From Burkholderia ambifaria AMMD (lineage in GTDB: Bacteria; Pseudomonadota; Gammaproteobacteria; Burkholderiales; Burkholderiaceae): a DNA stretch of 64,000 nucleotides. Position 1 is the stretch's first letter. Each line of letters begins with the position of its first letter. Below are positions 17,341 to 28,100 of this stretch, piece by piece. Location of the stretch: assembly GCF_000203915.1 (NCBI RefSeq), contig NC_008390.1, forward strand, positions 1,178,001 to 1,242,000. Reading direction: 5' to 3'. The notes under the pieces are model-generated. The model made no database searches and was not told the DNA's origin. It was given only the letters and a program-made list of their open reading frames with translations. The translations under genes and the position numbers were made by a program.

Positions 17341-17554
17341 CGCCGGCACGGCCGGCATGCTCGCTGCGGGCCGGTTGGCTTGGCGCGCAAGCGACGTGTG
17401 GGGAACAGCAGGGGGAGCGGCGGGCGACGAGGCCCATCCGGCCGAGGCTGCGAGCGCCGCGTCGCACTGACGCGGGCACGCCGGGCCTGATCGATGCGGC
17501 CCGGTTGGCTTGGGGCGCAAGCGACGTGTGGGGAACAGCAGGAGGAGCGGCGGG
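17295..17554. repeat. 130-bp imperfect tandem duplication, two copies
   Basis: Copy 1 (17295-17424) starts CGACGAGGCCCATCCGGCCG and covers the last codons of the small membrane protein plus downstream DNA; copy 2 (17425-17554) starts identically. Both share GGTTGGCTTGG, CGCAAGCGACGTGTGGGGAA and a GGAGCGGCGGG end. The period is exactly 130 bp, with substitutions but no net length change. A short third start (GCGACGC) follows. In copy 2 the coding tail and stop codon are kept but have no start. Confidence 0.85.
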
Positions 17555-17627
17555 CGACGCAATGCGTCGCGCCGGGACAGACGCGGGCGCCGGACCCCGC
17601 GCGCCGCATGGAAAGGTCAATCGTGCG

Positions 17628-18995
17628 TCAACGTGACGCAGGCGCGAACTTCGGGCGGATCCGTGCGTAGAACACGACCGCGAGCAGCACGAGCCATCCC
17701 GCGCCGACGTAGAGCGCGACGCGCGTGTCATCGAACCAGCCGAGCATCACGATCACGAAGCCCATGAACGCGATCGTCAGCGCGGGCCCGACGGGCCACA
17801 GCGGCACCTTGAACTTCAGCGCGGCGACTTCCGCGCTCGACAGGCGACGGCGCATCGCGACCTGCGACAGCAGGATCATCAGCCACACCCACACGGTCGC
17901 GAACGTCGCGATCGCGGCGACCACCAGGAACACGTCCTTCGGCATCAGGTAGTTGAGCACCACGCCGACCAGCAGCGCGCCGGCCATCACGAGCACCGTG
18001 ACCCACGGCACGCCGTGCCGCGACGTCGTCATCAGCACGCGCGGCGCCTGACCCTGCCGCGCCATCCCGAACATCATCCGGCCCGCGCCGAAGATGTCGC
18101 TGTTGATCGCCGAGATCGCCGCGCTGATCACCACGAGGTTGAGGATCGTCGCGGCCGACTTCACGCCGAGCGCCGAGAAGATCTGCACGAACGGGCTGCC
18201 GTCACTGCCGACGCCGGTCCACGGGCTGATCGACATCAACACGACCATCGTCAGCACGTAGAACAGCAGGATGCGCGCGGGCACCGCGTTGATCGCGCGC
18301 GGAATCACGCGCTCCGGATCCTTCGCCTCGCCGGCGCTCATCCCGATCACCTCGATGCCGCCGTACGCGAAGATCACCACCGACAGCGACGCGATGAGCC
18401 CGCCGATCCCGTTCGGGAAGAAGCCTCCATGGTTCCACAGGTTCGCGAATGTCGGCACGTCGGCCGAATGGCCGAAGTGCATGCCGGTCAGCAGGATCGC
18501 GACGCCGCCGCCGATCATCGCGACGATCGCGCCGACCTTGATGATCGACAGCCAGAATTCGAGCTCGCCGAACACCTTCACGTGGCACAGGTTCAGCCCG
18601 CAGATGACCGCGACGACGCCGAGCACCCAGATCCATTGCGGCACATCCGGAAACCAGAAGCTCATGTAGATGCCGAACGCGGTGATGTCGGCGATCGCGA
18701 CGATCACCATTTCGAGCGTGTAGGTCCAGCCGGTGACGAAGCCGGCGAACGGGCCGAGGTTTTCGGTCGCGTAGTGGCCGAACGAGCCGGCGACGGGTTC
18801 GCGCACGGCCATCTCGCCGAGCGCGCGCATCACCATGTAGACGGCCGCGCCGCCCAGGATGTAGGCCAGGATCACCGCCGGGCCCGCGAGCTGGATCGCG
18901 GACGCCGAGCCGTAGAACAGCCCGGTGCCGATCGCCGAGCCCAGCGCGAGAAAGCGGATGTGCCGTGCGCTCAGATGGCGCTGCAGGTTCTTCAT
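17628..18995 (-). CDS. Amino-acid permease, APC/AAT family (ProY/HutT-like)
   Basis: A 455-aa inner-membrane amino-acid/proton symporter with 12 segments. The N-terminus has the APC hallmark [20 protein letters not shown] (substrate-binding unwound helix), the [12 protein letters not shown] helix and [16 protein letters not shown]. This form is typical of proline- or histidine-specific members (ProY, HutT) rather than GabP. A perfect dyad CAAGTTGT-N4-ACAACTTG, similar to GntR/HutC operators, lies 58-77 bp upstream of the start codon, which favours a histidine-related role. That is inference. The ribosome site is GGAGA, about 9 bp before the ATG. Confidence 0.88.
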   Translation of the reverse strand: MKNLQRHLSARHIRFLALGSAIGTGLFYGSASAIQLAGPAVILAYILGGAAVYMVMRALGEMAVREPVAGSFGHYATENLGPFAGFVTGWTYTLEMVIVAIADITAFGIYMSFWFPDVPQWIWVLGVVAVICGLNLCHVKVFGELEFWLSIIKVGAIVAMIGGGVAILLTGMHFGHSADVPTFANLWNHGGFFPNGIGGLIASLSVVIFAYGGIEVIGMSAGEAKDPERVIPRAINAVPARILLFYVLTMVVLMSISPWTGVGSDGSPFVQIFSALGVKSAATILNLVVISAAISAINSDIFGAGRMMFGMARQGQAPRVLMTTSRHGVPWVTVLVMAGALLVGVVLNYLMPKDVFLVVAAIATFATVWVWLMILLSQVAMRRRLSSAEVAALKFKVPLWPVGPALTIAFMGFVIVMLGWFDDTRVALYVGAGWLVLLAVVFYARIRPKFAPASR

Positions 18996-19052
18996 CGAGT
19001 CTCCGATATCGTTATGCGACGGACCGGGCGAGCAGGGCCCGCCCGGTCAGCT

Positions 19053-19072
19053 CAAGTTGTCTATACAACTTG
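19053..19072. promoter_or_regulatory. GntR/HutC-like operator upstream of the amino-acid permease
   Basis: Perfect 8-bp arms CAAGTTGT and ACAACTTG separated by CTAT. The core TTGTCTATACAA closely matches TTGTATATACAA at 60119-60130 in front of the NCS1 permease gene; over CAAGTTGT-n-TATACAA the two sites agree completely apart from the one central base. Confidence 0.55.
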
Positions 19073-19294
19073 AATGTGAACGAATGATAACAAGCCCGGC
19101 CATGTGACCGGAATCGGGTATTCCCTGACTGGCGCAACCGGTTGAATCGCGGGTGGGCCAATCGCGCGGTGCGCGCACGGGCCGCGTGGGGCGGGCGGGT
19201 CATGCTTCGGAACGGTATTGCGGGAGCGGGGAAGCGCCGCCGGTCGGCCTGCGTGCATGCGCGGCCGGCCGGCGGCGGGAACGGCGTCATGCGG

Positions 19295-21586
19295 TCATGC
19301 GGGCAGGCGGATCACGCTCGCGTCCTTGCGGATCAGCAACGACGACGCGAGCATCTGCTTGCATTGGTGCGCAAGCACCTTCAGGTCGTGCGTGAGCTCG
19401 GCGCCCACCGCGTCGGATTTTTCCGCGGATACGACCATCGCGTCGAGCTCGCGCGTGATCTGCTTGGTCGCATCGAGCTGGTCGGCCGGCGGCGGCTCGC
19501 CGGCTTCCGCCTTCTCGAGGTTCTCCAGCACGGCGGACAGGCCGCGGTGTAGCGCGTCGTCGTGGACGAGGGTCTCGTCGGCCGCGCACGCGCTGCGGAT
19601 CAGCGGCGCGGCGGCGGTGATCTGCGCGCCGAGCACGTGCGTCTGCACGAGCAGGTCGTTCAGCTCCGGCACGAAGCGCTGGTGCGCCTTCGGCTCGATC
19701 ATCATCCGCTGGAACGCCTGGCCGAGGTTCGCGAACGCGATGTGCACGTCCTTGCGCGCGAGGCGGTAGCGGTAGTCGTCGTCGAGGGCGGTGGTGGGCG
19801 CTTCGATCGCCGCGGCGACCACCGGCACGACCGCCGCGCCGTCGGCGGTCGGCACGGGCGGCGGCGATGCCCCGCGTCCGGCACGCCACACGGCCTCGAA
19901 ATACTTGCGGGTCGACGTCAGCATGTCGGTGACGAGCTTGCCCATCAGCCGGTATTCCCAGTACGGGAACAGGCGGCTCGCGGCGATCGCGATCATGCAG
20001 CCGACCACGGTGTCGATCGCGCGCTCGCCGATGATCCGCATGCTGCCCGGCGCGAGCAGGTGGAACATCAGCAGCACGTACGACGACGTGAACACGACGC
20101 TCGCCGCGTAGTTGAACAGCAGCAGGCTGTAGCTCATCACCATCGAGCCGAACATGATCGCGATCAGCAGGTGCGGCTCCTTCACCGTGTAGATCAGCGC
20201 GATGCTCGCCGCGCAGCCGATCAGCGTGCCGACGATACGCTGCGCATTGCGCTGCTTGGTGAGCGAGTAGCCGGGCTTCAGGATGATGATGGTCGTCATC
20301 ACGATCCAGTATGCGTTCGTGAGCGGCAGCAGCCGGCCGAGCCAGAAGCCGACCGCCACCGCGATCGTCACGCGCAGCGCGTGGCGAAAGCTCGGCGAGC
20401 GCATGTTCAGGTTCGAGAAGATCAGCAGCGGCGACATCCGGCGCCGCTGCAGGAAGCGCGTGAGCGCCTTGTCGATCTTCAGCTCCATCTGCTGCGGGTC
20501 GGCATGGCCCGACAGGTTGCGGCGCATCCGGTCGATCAGGCGCGTCGCGCTCCAGATGCGCCGGAACGTCGCGAGCACCGCCGCGTACGCTTCCGCATTG
20601 CTGGCCGGGAAATTCTTCTTGCGCATCAGCTCGATCTCGTACTCGATCGCGCGCAGTTCGGCCTTCACGCTGATTCGCGAATGCGGCGCGCGGTTTTCGA
20701 GCACCGCGAGGCCGATCTGCTCGAGATCGGCGGCTGCCTTGCGGATCAGGTCGCGGTAGAAAATGATCAGGTCCGAGCCGCCGAACGTGTTGCGCACGAG
20801 CGGATAGTCGGTGTGCGCACCGACGAACAGCTCGTGCAGGTCGACGCTGTTGATGAACAGGTTGTACATCGTCGCGCGGCCGGGATCGAGCTTGCCGCGA
20901 CGCAGCTTCGGCAGATTGCGCAGCACGATGTCGCGCGCGGTTTCCTGCGTTTCGACCGCGGTGATCTGCTTCGCGACGAGGTTGCGGTAGCACTCGTCGA
21001 GATCGGCGTCGAGATCGTAGAACTGCGCGCGCGCGAGCAGGTAGTCGGCGCAGGCGAACAGGCTTTCGGCAAGCGCCTGCTGTTCGATCCGGCGCGCCTG
21101 CCATTGCGACACGAGCGTCGCCCAGTACGTGTACCAGAGGCCGCCCGCGAGAATCCAGCCCGCGTTGACGAACGCCTGCAGCGGCGTGAACTTCTCCTCG
21201 AGCGTCATCACCATCATGAACAGCGTCGCGAAGCTGATCTGCGGCCAGCGGTTGCCGTAGACGACGATCAGCGACAGCACGAACGTGAGCGGCACGATCG
21301 TCAGCCACAGCCCGAAGATGTTCGGCGTGGCGAGGCCCGTCGCGAGCGCGGCCAGGAAGCCGATCACGCTGCACGCGAGCATTTCGTTGTGCTTGTACTT
21401 CAGCGGGCCCGGCATGTCGACGACGCACGCGCCGAGCGCGCCCGTCGAGATCGTGAAGCCGAGCTCGCGGTTGTGAAACACGATCAGGCACAGCACGGCC
21501 GGCAGCGACACGCCGACCGCGATCCGCAGGCCGCCGAAAAAGTACTGGCTGTAGAGAAACTTTCTGATTTCGACCGAATAGCGCAT
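19295..21586 (-). CDS. FUSC-family aromatic-acid/stress exporter-like membrane protein (YccS/AaeB type)
   Basis: A 763-aa inner-membrane protein of the fusaric-acid-resistance/aromatic efflux (FUSC) superfamily. Two membrane blocks of about six helices (residues 15-165, with LGACVVDMPGPLKYKHNEML, and about 400-540, with TNAYWIVMTTIIILKPGYSLTK) flank a large soluble domain rich in Arg/Glu. A second soluble domain forms the C-terminus, with an Ala/Pro/Val-rich linker near 590. The start is the Met of MRYSVEIRKFLYSQYFFGG; the much longer open frame upstream is antisense to recC. It is divergent from recC. FUSC proteins export aromatic acids or repair envelope permeability. No partner adaptor gene lies beside it. 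Confidence 0.88.
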   Translation of the reverse strand: MRYSVEIRKFLYSQYFFGGLRIAVGVSLPAVLCLIVFHNRELGFTISTGALGACVVDMPGPLKYKHNEMLACSVIGFLAALATGLATPNIFGLWLTIVPLTFVLSLIVVYGNRWPQISFATLFMMVMTLEEKFTPLQAFVNAGWILAGGLWYTYWATLVSQWQARRIEQQALAESLFACADYLLARAQFYDLDADLDECYRNLVAKQITAVETQETARDIVLRNLPKLRRGKLDPGRATMYNLFINSVDLHELFVGAHTDYPLVRNTFGGSDLIIFYRDLIRKAAADLEQIGLAVLENRAPHSRISVKAELRAIEYEIELMRKKNFPASNAEAYAAVLATFRRIWSATRLIDRMRRNLSGHADPQQMELKIDKALTRFLQRRRMSPLLIFSNLNMRSPSFRHALRVTIAVAVGFWLGRLLPLTNAYWIVMTTIIILKPGYSLTKQRNAQRIVGTLIGCAASIALIYTVKEPHLLIAIMFGSMVMSYSLLLFNYAASVVFTSSYVLLMFHLLAPGSMRIIGERAIDTVVGCMIAIAASRLFPYWEYRLMGKLVTDMLTSTRKYFEAVWRAGRGASPPPVPTADGAAVVPVVAAAIEAPTTALDDDYRYRLARKDVHIAFANLGQAFQRMMIEPKAHQRFVPELNDLLVQTHVLGAQITAAAPLIRSACAADETLVHDDALHRGLSAVLENLEKAEAGEPPPADQLDATKQITRELDAMVVSAEKSDAVGAELTHDLKVLAHQCKQMLASSLLIRKDASVIRLPA

Positions 21587-21766
21587 CGATGGGCTGAATG
21601 ACAGACGAAGACGCCGGGGCGGCGTATTGACTGGCGACGAGTCTATCGTATTTCGCGGTCCGCAAAACCTGGCCGTTCGGCCGAGCTTCGTGGTGCCGGT
21701 CCTTTTGCTATCCTTGGTGCTCCTGTACGCCCGGCCCGGCCGGCGCGACGCTTCGACACCCGCCTG

Positions 21767-24700
21767 ATGCTCCATCTCTTTTATTCGAACCGTCACGAAA
21801 CGCTCGCCGACGCACTGCTCGACGACCTCGCCGCGTTCCCGGCCCGCAACGGCCCGTGGGCGCCGCAGCAGGTCATCGTGCCGAGCGCGGCGCTGCGCCG
21901 CCGGCTCGAGCTCGACATCGCCGCGCGCCACGGCGTGTGCGCGAACGTCGAGTTCACGTATCTCGCGCAATGGCTGTGGGCGCAGATCGGCCGCGTGCTG
22001 ACGGTGCCCGCGCGTTCGCCGTTCGCACCCGACCGCCTCGTGTGGCGCTGCTACCGGTTGTTCGCGCAGGCCGCGGGCGATGCGCCGTGGCTCGCGTCGC
22101 CGCGGCTGGCCGCGTATCTGTCCGCGTCCGACGACGCGATGCGCTACGAGCTGGCGCAGCGCGTCGCGGCCGTGCTCGATCATTACCTGACCTATCGGCC
22201 CGAATGGCTGGCCGCGTGGCAGGCCGGCGAGTCGGTGCTCGCGGGCGACGCCGCGCCGCGCGGGATCAGCGATGCCGCACGCGACGACGAGCACTGGCAG
22301 GCCGCGCTGTGGCGCGCGCTGCTCGCCGAGCTGAGCGACAGCGGCACGCCGCCCGCGCATCGGTTCCTCGTGGAGGCGCGCAACCTCGATGCCGAAACCG
22401 TCGCGCGCGCCGACTGGCCGGAATCGGTCAGCGTCTTCGCGCTGCCGACGATGCCGCCGCTGCACGTCGCGCTACTGCGCGAGCTGTCGCGCTGGATCGA
22501 CGTGCGCGTCTATGCGCTCAACCCGTGCCGCGAATTCTGGTTCGACATCGTCACCGCCGCGCATGCCGAGGCGCTCGATGCGGCCGGCCGGCTCGACTAC
22601 CAGCAAGTCGGCCATCCGTTGCTCGCGGAGTGGGGCCGGCAGACGCAGGCGCAACTGCACATGCTGCACGAACTGACCGAAAGCGCCGCGTTGGGCGACG
22701 CGTCGCACTTCGTCGGCAATCCCGCGCCGACCTGGCTCGCGCGCGTGCAGAACGCGATCCTCGACCTGCAGCCGGAAGCCGAACTCGGCGAAGCGCCGGC
22801 CGAGCGCGGGATCGAGGTGCACGTGTGCCACAGTCTCGCGCGTCAGCTCGAGGTGCTGCATGACCGCCTGCTCGCGTGGTTCGACGCCGACGCGACGCTG
22901 CAGCCGTCCGATGTGCTGGTGGCGGTCGCCGATCTCGCGGCGGCGGGGCCGCTGATCGATGCGGTGTTCGGCACGGCGGGCGCCGGCGGCGCGCGCGTGC
23001 CTTACCGGATCACCGGCCTGCCGCCGTCGCAGGCGAACCCGGTCGCGCGCGTGCTGCTCGAATGGCTCGCGTTGCCGGAGCGGCAGGTCGGCGCGCCGGA
23101 GCTGGTCGAATGGCTGCGCGTCGACGCGGTCGCGGCCCGTTACGGCATCGACGCCGCCGCGCTCGAGACGGTGCAGACCTGGCTCGCGGCCGCCGGCGCG
23201 CGGCGCGGGCTGTCGCCGACGGCGAGCGACGATGCGGCGGTGCCGGCGCCGCGCCATACGTTCTCCGATGCGCTCGCGCGGCTCTTCCTCGGCTATGCGA
23301 TGCCCGAAGGCGCGGCACCCGTCGGCGCGTGGCTGCCGATCGAGGCGGCCACCGGCAGCGAGGCCGAACTGCTCGGCCGGCTCGCGCGCTTTACCGACGA
23401 TCTCGACGGCTTTTCACGGCGGCTCGCCAGCGCGCATACGCCGCGCGCATGGAGCGAACTGTTCGCCGACACCCTCGCGCGGTTCTTCGACTCCGGCGCC
23501 GCGTATGCCGATGCGCTCGCAGGTGTGCGCGACGCGCTCGACGCGATGCTCGCCGCGATGACGGAAGGCGCGCCCGACGAGGCGTTGCCCGCGGCCGTCG
23601 TGCGCGCGGGGCTGACGGCCGCGCTCGACGATCCGGCGCGCGGCGGGGTGCCGTGGGGCGGTGTCACGTTCTCGTCGCTGACGAGCTTGCGCGGCTTGCC
23701 GTACCGCGTCGTGTGCCTGCTCGGCATGGACGACGGCGTGCTGCCGAGCCTCGCGCGCGCGGACGAGTTCGACCTGATGGCCGTCCTGCCGAAGCTCGGC
23801 GACCGCCAGCGCCGCGACGACGAGCGCAACCTGTTTCTCGACCTGCTGCTCGCCGCGCGCGACCGGCTGCTGATCGCCTATACGGGGCGAAGCATTCGCG
23901 ACAACGCGCCGTTGCCGCCCGCGGCGCTCGTCGACGAACTGCTCGACCATCTCGCGCTCGTCACGGCCGGCGCGGACACCGCGCCGGGCGCGGTCGATGC
24001 CGCGCGGCGCGCGTTCATCGTCGAGCATCCGCTGCAACCGTTCGCGGCCGAGTATTTCCGGCCCGGCAGCGAACTGGCGTCGTACGACGCCGAGCGCGCG
24101 ACGCTCGCGTCGCTGCTGGCGGCCGAAGCCGCGCGCGACGCGACGCGCGAGCAGCCGTTCTTCGCGCAGCCGCTGCCGGCCGAGCTGGTCGAGCCCGTTG
24201 CATTCAACGAATTCGAACGTTTCTGGCGGCATCCGGCGCGCGCGCTGCTGCGTGCGCGGCTCGGCATCGTGTTGTCCGACGCGCAGGCCGAACTGCTCGA
24301 CACGGAGCCGTTCGCACTCGACTTCGCCGGCAGCGACGCGCTCGCCGAGCGCGTGCTGCCGCTCCTGATCGAATCGGATGAAGGCGGCGTGCACGATCAT
24401 GCGCTGCGCATCGCGGACGCCAGCCCCGAACTGCCGGGCGGCGCGACGGGTGCCGTCTGGCGCGACCAGGCGCTCGGCTCGATGATGCAGCTTGCGTCGA
24501 ACGTGCGCCGTGCGCTGGCCGACGGCATGGAGCGACGGCCGTTCACGCTCGCGATCGCGCCCGCATGGCCCGACACCGACCAGGCACTGTTCGGTGCCGA
24601 TGACGCGATGCTGTCGGGCGACGCGCTGAGTGCGCCGCTCGAATTGCACGGCACGCTGAACCGGCTGACGCCGGCGGGCCAGATCATCTATCGCTATGCG

Positions 24701-25105
24701 CGGCCGAGCGCGCGCGACTACCTGTCCGCGTGGCTTGCGCACCTCGTCTATTGCGCGGTGGAGCCCGACGGCCCGCGCCGCACGCTGTGGTTCGGCAGCG
24801 GCGGCGCGTTCGAACTCACGCCGGTCGCTGCACCGCTCGAGCGGCTCGCGCCGCTCGCCGCGCTGTTTCGCGCGGGGCGGCGCATGCCGCTGCGATTTTT
24901 CCCGCGCAGCGCATGGGCGCGCGTTTCCGACGGCGAGGCGAAGGCCGCGAGCGTCTGGATCAATGAGCGCGTGGTGAGCGAAGCCGACGATCCGGCCATC
25001 GCGATCGCGTGGCGCGGCGCCCATCCGTCGCTCGACGAGCCGTTCGGCACACTTGCGCGGATCGTGTTCGAGCCGATGCTGGAACATCTGAAGGAGATCG
25101 CATGA
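21767..25105 (+). CDS. recC: Exodeoxyribonuclease V subunit gamma (RecC)
   Basis: A 1112-aa RecC, the Chi-recognising scaffold of RecBCD, which repairs double-strand breaks. The N-terminus MLHLFYSNRHETLADALLDD and VIVPSAALRRRLELDIAARHG is the standard opening, followed by FTYLAQWLWAQIG and later segments FALPTMPPLHVALLREL, YALNPCREFWFD and GVTFSSLTSLRGLPYRVVCL-LGMDDGVLP. RecC retains an inactivated helicase fold and an inactivated nuclease-like C-terminal domain. The length equals E. coli RecC (about 1122 aa). It opens the recCBD-arfB chain, its stop overlapping the recB start as ATGA. Confidence 0.96.
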   Translation: MLHLFYSNRHETLADALLDDLAAFPARNGPWAPQQVIVPSAALRRRLELDIAARHGVCANVEFTYLAQWLWAQIGRVLTVPARSPFAPDRLVWRCYRLFAQAAGDAPWLASPRLAAYLSASDDAMRYELAQRVAAVLDHYLTYRPEWLAAWQAGESVLAGDAAPRGISDAARDDEHWQAALWRALLAELSDSGTPPAHRFLVEARNLDAETVARADWPESVSVFALPTMPPLHVALLRELSRWIDVRVYALNPCREFWFDIVTAAHAEALDAAGRLDYQQVGHPLLAEWGRQTQAQLHMLHELTESAALGDASHFVGNPAPTWLARVQNAILDLQPEAELGEAPAERGIEVHVCHSLARQLEVLHDRLLAWFDADATLQPSDVLVAVADLAAAGPLIDAVFGTAGAGGARVPYRITGLPPSQANPVARVLLEWLALPERQVGAPELVEWLRVDAVAARYGIDAAALETVQTWLAAAGARRGLSPTASDDAAVPAPRHTFSDALARLFLGYAMPEGAAPVGAWLPIEAATGSEAELLGRLARFTDDLDGFSRRLASAHTPRAWSELFADTLARFFDSGAAYADALAGVRDALDAMLAAMTEGAPDEALPAAVVRAGLTAALDDPARGGVPWGGVTFSSLTSLRGLPYRVVCLLGMDDGVLPSLARADEFDLMAVLPKLGDRQRRDDERNLFLDLLLAARDRLLIAYTGRSIRDNAPLPPAALVDELLDHLALVTAGADTAPGAVDAARRAFIVEHPLQPFAAEYFRPGSELASYDAERATLASLLAAEAARDATREQPFFAQPLPAELVEPVAFNEFERFWRHPARALLRARLGIVLSDAQAELLDTEPFALDFAGSDALAERVLPLLIESDEGGVHDHALRIADASPELPGGATGAVWRDQALGSMMQLASNVRRALADGMERRPFTLAIAPAWPDTDQALFGADDAMLSGDALSAPLELHGTLNRLTPAGQIIYRYARPSARDYLSAWLAHLVYCAVEPDGPRRTLWFGSGGAFELTPVAAPLERLAPLAALFRAGRRMPLRFFPRSAWARVSDGEAKAASVWINERVVSEADDPAIAIAWRGAHPSLDEPFGTLARIVFEPMLEHLKEIA

Positions 25106-28100
25106 GCGCCGCATCGCAGCCGCAGGCGGCGCTCGAACTCGACGTGTTCGCGTGCCCGCTCGACGGCGTCAACCAGATCGAGGCGTCGGCCGGTACCGGC
25201 AAGACGTGGAACATCTGCGCGCTGTACGTGCGGCTGCTGCTCGAGAAAGATCTCGGCGCGGACGAAATCCTCGTCGTGACCTTCACGAAGGCCGCGACCG
25301 CCGAACTGCACGAGCGGATCCGCGGGCGGCTCGCGCAGCTCGCGCATGCACTCGATACCGGTGACGACGGCGGCGATCCGTTCGTCGAGCGCCTGCTCGA
25401 GACGACGCTCGGTGACGCCGGCACGCTCGACCCCGAGACCGCCGCGAAGCGGATCCGGCGCGCGTTGCGTGCATTCGACCAGGCGGCGATCCACACGATC
25501 CACGCGTTCTGCCAGCGTGCGCTGCAGGAAGCGCCGTTCGCCGCCGCGATGCCGTTCGCGTTCGACATGCAGGCCGACGATGCAGCGCTGCGCTTCGAAC
25601 TCGCGGCGGACTTCTGGCGCACCCGCGTCGAACCGATAGCCGCGCGCTGGCCCGGCTTCGCGACGTGGCTCGTCGATTCCGGCGCGGGCCCGGCCGCGCT
25701 CGACGCCCAGCTTGCGCGCCGGTTGAAGAAGCCGCTCGCCGCGCTGCGCTGGGACGGCGTCGTCGAACCGGACGAATCGGCGGAGGCTGCTGCCGCCGAG
25801 TGCTTTGCGGAGGCGGCGCGGATGTGGGCCGACGAGCGCGATGCGATCGACGCGTTGCTGCGCGCCGCGCAGCCCGCGCTCAATCAGCGCTCGCACAAGC
25901 CCGATGCGCTCGCCGATGCGCTCGGCGCGTGGACCGCGCATTTCGCGCAGGGCGATGCCGCGGCCGCGCTGCCGAAGGCGGCGCTCAAGCTCACGCGCAC
26001 CGCGCTCGCGAAGGCGACGAAAAAGGGCGGCGTGACCCCCGAGCACGCGTTCTTCGACGTGGCCGACGCGCTCGAAGCGGCGGTGGCCGCGGCCGAGGCC
26101 ACGCAGCGCGCCCGCTGGCTCGCGCTGATCGCCGACTGGCTCGACACCGCGCCGGGCGAGCTGGCCGAACGCAAGCGTACGCGTCGCGTCGTGTCGTTCG
26201 ACGATCTGCTCGCGAACCTGTATCACGCACTGCACGCGCACCCGTGGCTTGCCGAGACGCTGCGCGCGCGCTATCCGGCCGCGCTGATCGACGAATTCCA
26301 GGATACCGACCCGCTGCAGTTCGCGATCTTCAACCGGATCTTCGCGCCGGGCGGGCCGCTCTTTCTCGTCGGGGACCCGAAGCAGGCGATCTACAGCTTC
26401 CGCGCGGCGGATCTGCATACCTATCTCGCCGCACGGGCAAGCGCGAGCGCGTGCTATACGCTCGCGGTCAACCAGCGCTCGACGCCGGCGATCGTCGACG
26501 CGTGCAACCGCTTCTTCATGTCGAACCCGCGCGCATTCGTGCTCGACGGGCTCGACTATTACGCGGTGCGCGCCGGCACGCGCGTGCGTGCACCGTTCGT
26601 CGACGCAACCGATCCGGGCCCGTCCGGCGATTTCCGGATCTGGGCGCTGCCGGGCGGCGATGGCACGCTGCTCAAGCGCGACGCGCAGGCGCAGGCCGCC
26701 CAGGCGTGCGCGGCCGAGATTGCCAGGCTGATGCGCGGCGCGCGCGAAGGGCATGCGCGGCTCGGCGATACGCCGCTGTCGCCGGGCGACATCGCGGTGC
26801 TGGTGCAGACGCACCGGCAGGGCAGTCTCGTGAAGCGCGTGCTCGCCACGTGGGGTATCGGCAGCGTCGAGCTCGCGCAGGCGTCGGTGTTTTCGACCGG
26901 CGATGCGGAGCAGCTCGAGCGCGTGCTGGCGGCGATCGACGCGCCGGGCGATTTGCGGCGCTTGCGTTCGGCGCTGGCCGCCGACTGGTTCGGCCTCGAT
27001 GCCGGTGCGCTGTGGCGGATGGAGCAGGGCGACGGCGACGCGTCGCGCGAAGCGGCGGACAGCGCGGACGCGATGAGCTGGGTCGAGCGCTTCTCGCGCT
27101 ACCGGCTGCTGTGGCGCGAACGCGGCTTCGCGGTGATGTGGCGCACGTTCACGCGCGAGCTGCGCATCGCCGAGCGGCTGATGGCCGGCGCGGACGGCGA
27201 GCGCCGCGTGACCGACATCAACCATCTGGCCGAACTGACGCAGGCGCGCGCGTCCGCGCAGCCCGGCATCGCGCCGACGCTGCGCTGGCTCGCCGCGCAA
27301 CGGCTCGACGGTGGCGGCGAGGAAGCCCAGCTGCGCCTGGAATCCGACCGCAACCTCGTGCAGATCGTGACCGTGCACAAGTCGAAGGGCCTCGAATACG
27401 CGGTCGTGTTCTGTCCGTTCCTGAATGACGGCGGGCTGCGCGAGCCGCCCGCGTCGGGGTTGCCGGACGCGCGCGAGTATCACGACGACGCGGGCGACGC
27501 CGTGCTGCATTACGGGTGCGACGACGAAGCCGCCGAGCATGCCGCGCGCCAGGCGCTGCGCGAACAGGCGGCGGAACGCGCGCGGCTCGTCTACGTGGCG
27601 CTCACGCGCGCGGTGTATCGGTGCTATCTCGTCGCCGGGCCTTATCTGTCGTCGCGCTCGACCCGCGAGGCACGGCGCAGCGTGCTGAACTGGCTCGTGG
27701 CCGGCGCCGGCCAGTCGTTCGACGCGTGGCTCGACGAGCCGCCCGACGAAGCGGTGCTCGACGCGGCGTGGCAAGCGCTGGCCGGCGGCCCCGTGAGCGT
27801 TGCGCCGTTGCCGGTGCCGGCTCGGCGCGAACGGCTCGCGGCCGGCCACGATGCAACGCAGACGCTCGCGGCACGTCATGCGACGCGCGTGCTGCGCGAC
27901 GCGTGGCGGATGGCGAGCTTCAGTTCGCTGACGGCGTCGATGGCGCGCGAGGAGGCGGGCGTCGCGGTCGTGCCGGACGACGAGCTTCGGCCCGATCACG
28001 ATGCGCTAGCCGCCGTGACGCCGGACGGCGCGTTCGTCGCGGTCGACACGATCGCTACCGAGCCGCCGGACGACGACATCCTCCGGTTTCCGCGCGGCGC

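Noticed and set aside
19287..21665. 792-codon minus-strand frame overlapping the FUSC gene
   Set aside because: It is a shifted frame of the FUSC gene; the sequence is Arg/Ala-rich without membrane segments.
24748..27999. 1083-codon minus-strand frame antisense to recB
   Set aside because: Composition is that of a shadow (Arg/Gly/His-rich), with no motif; recB on the other strand is unambiguous.
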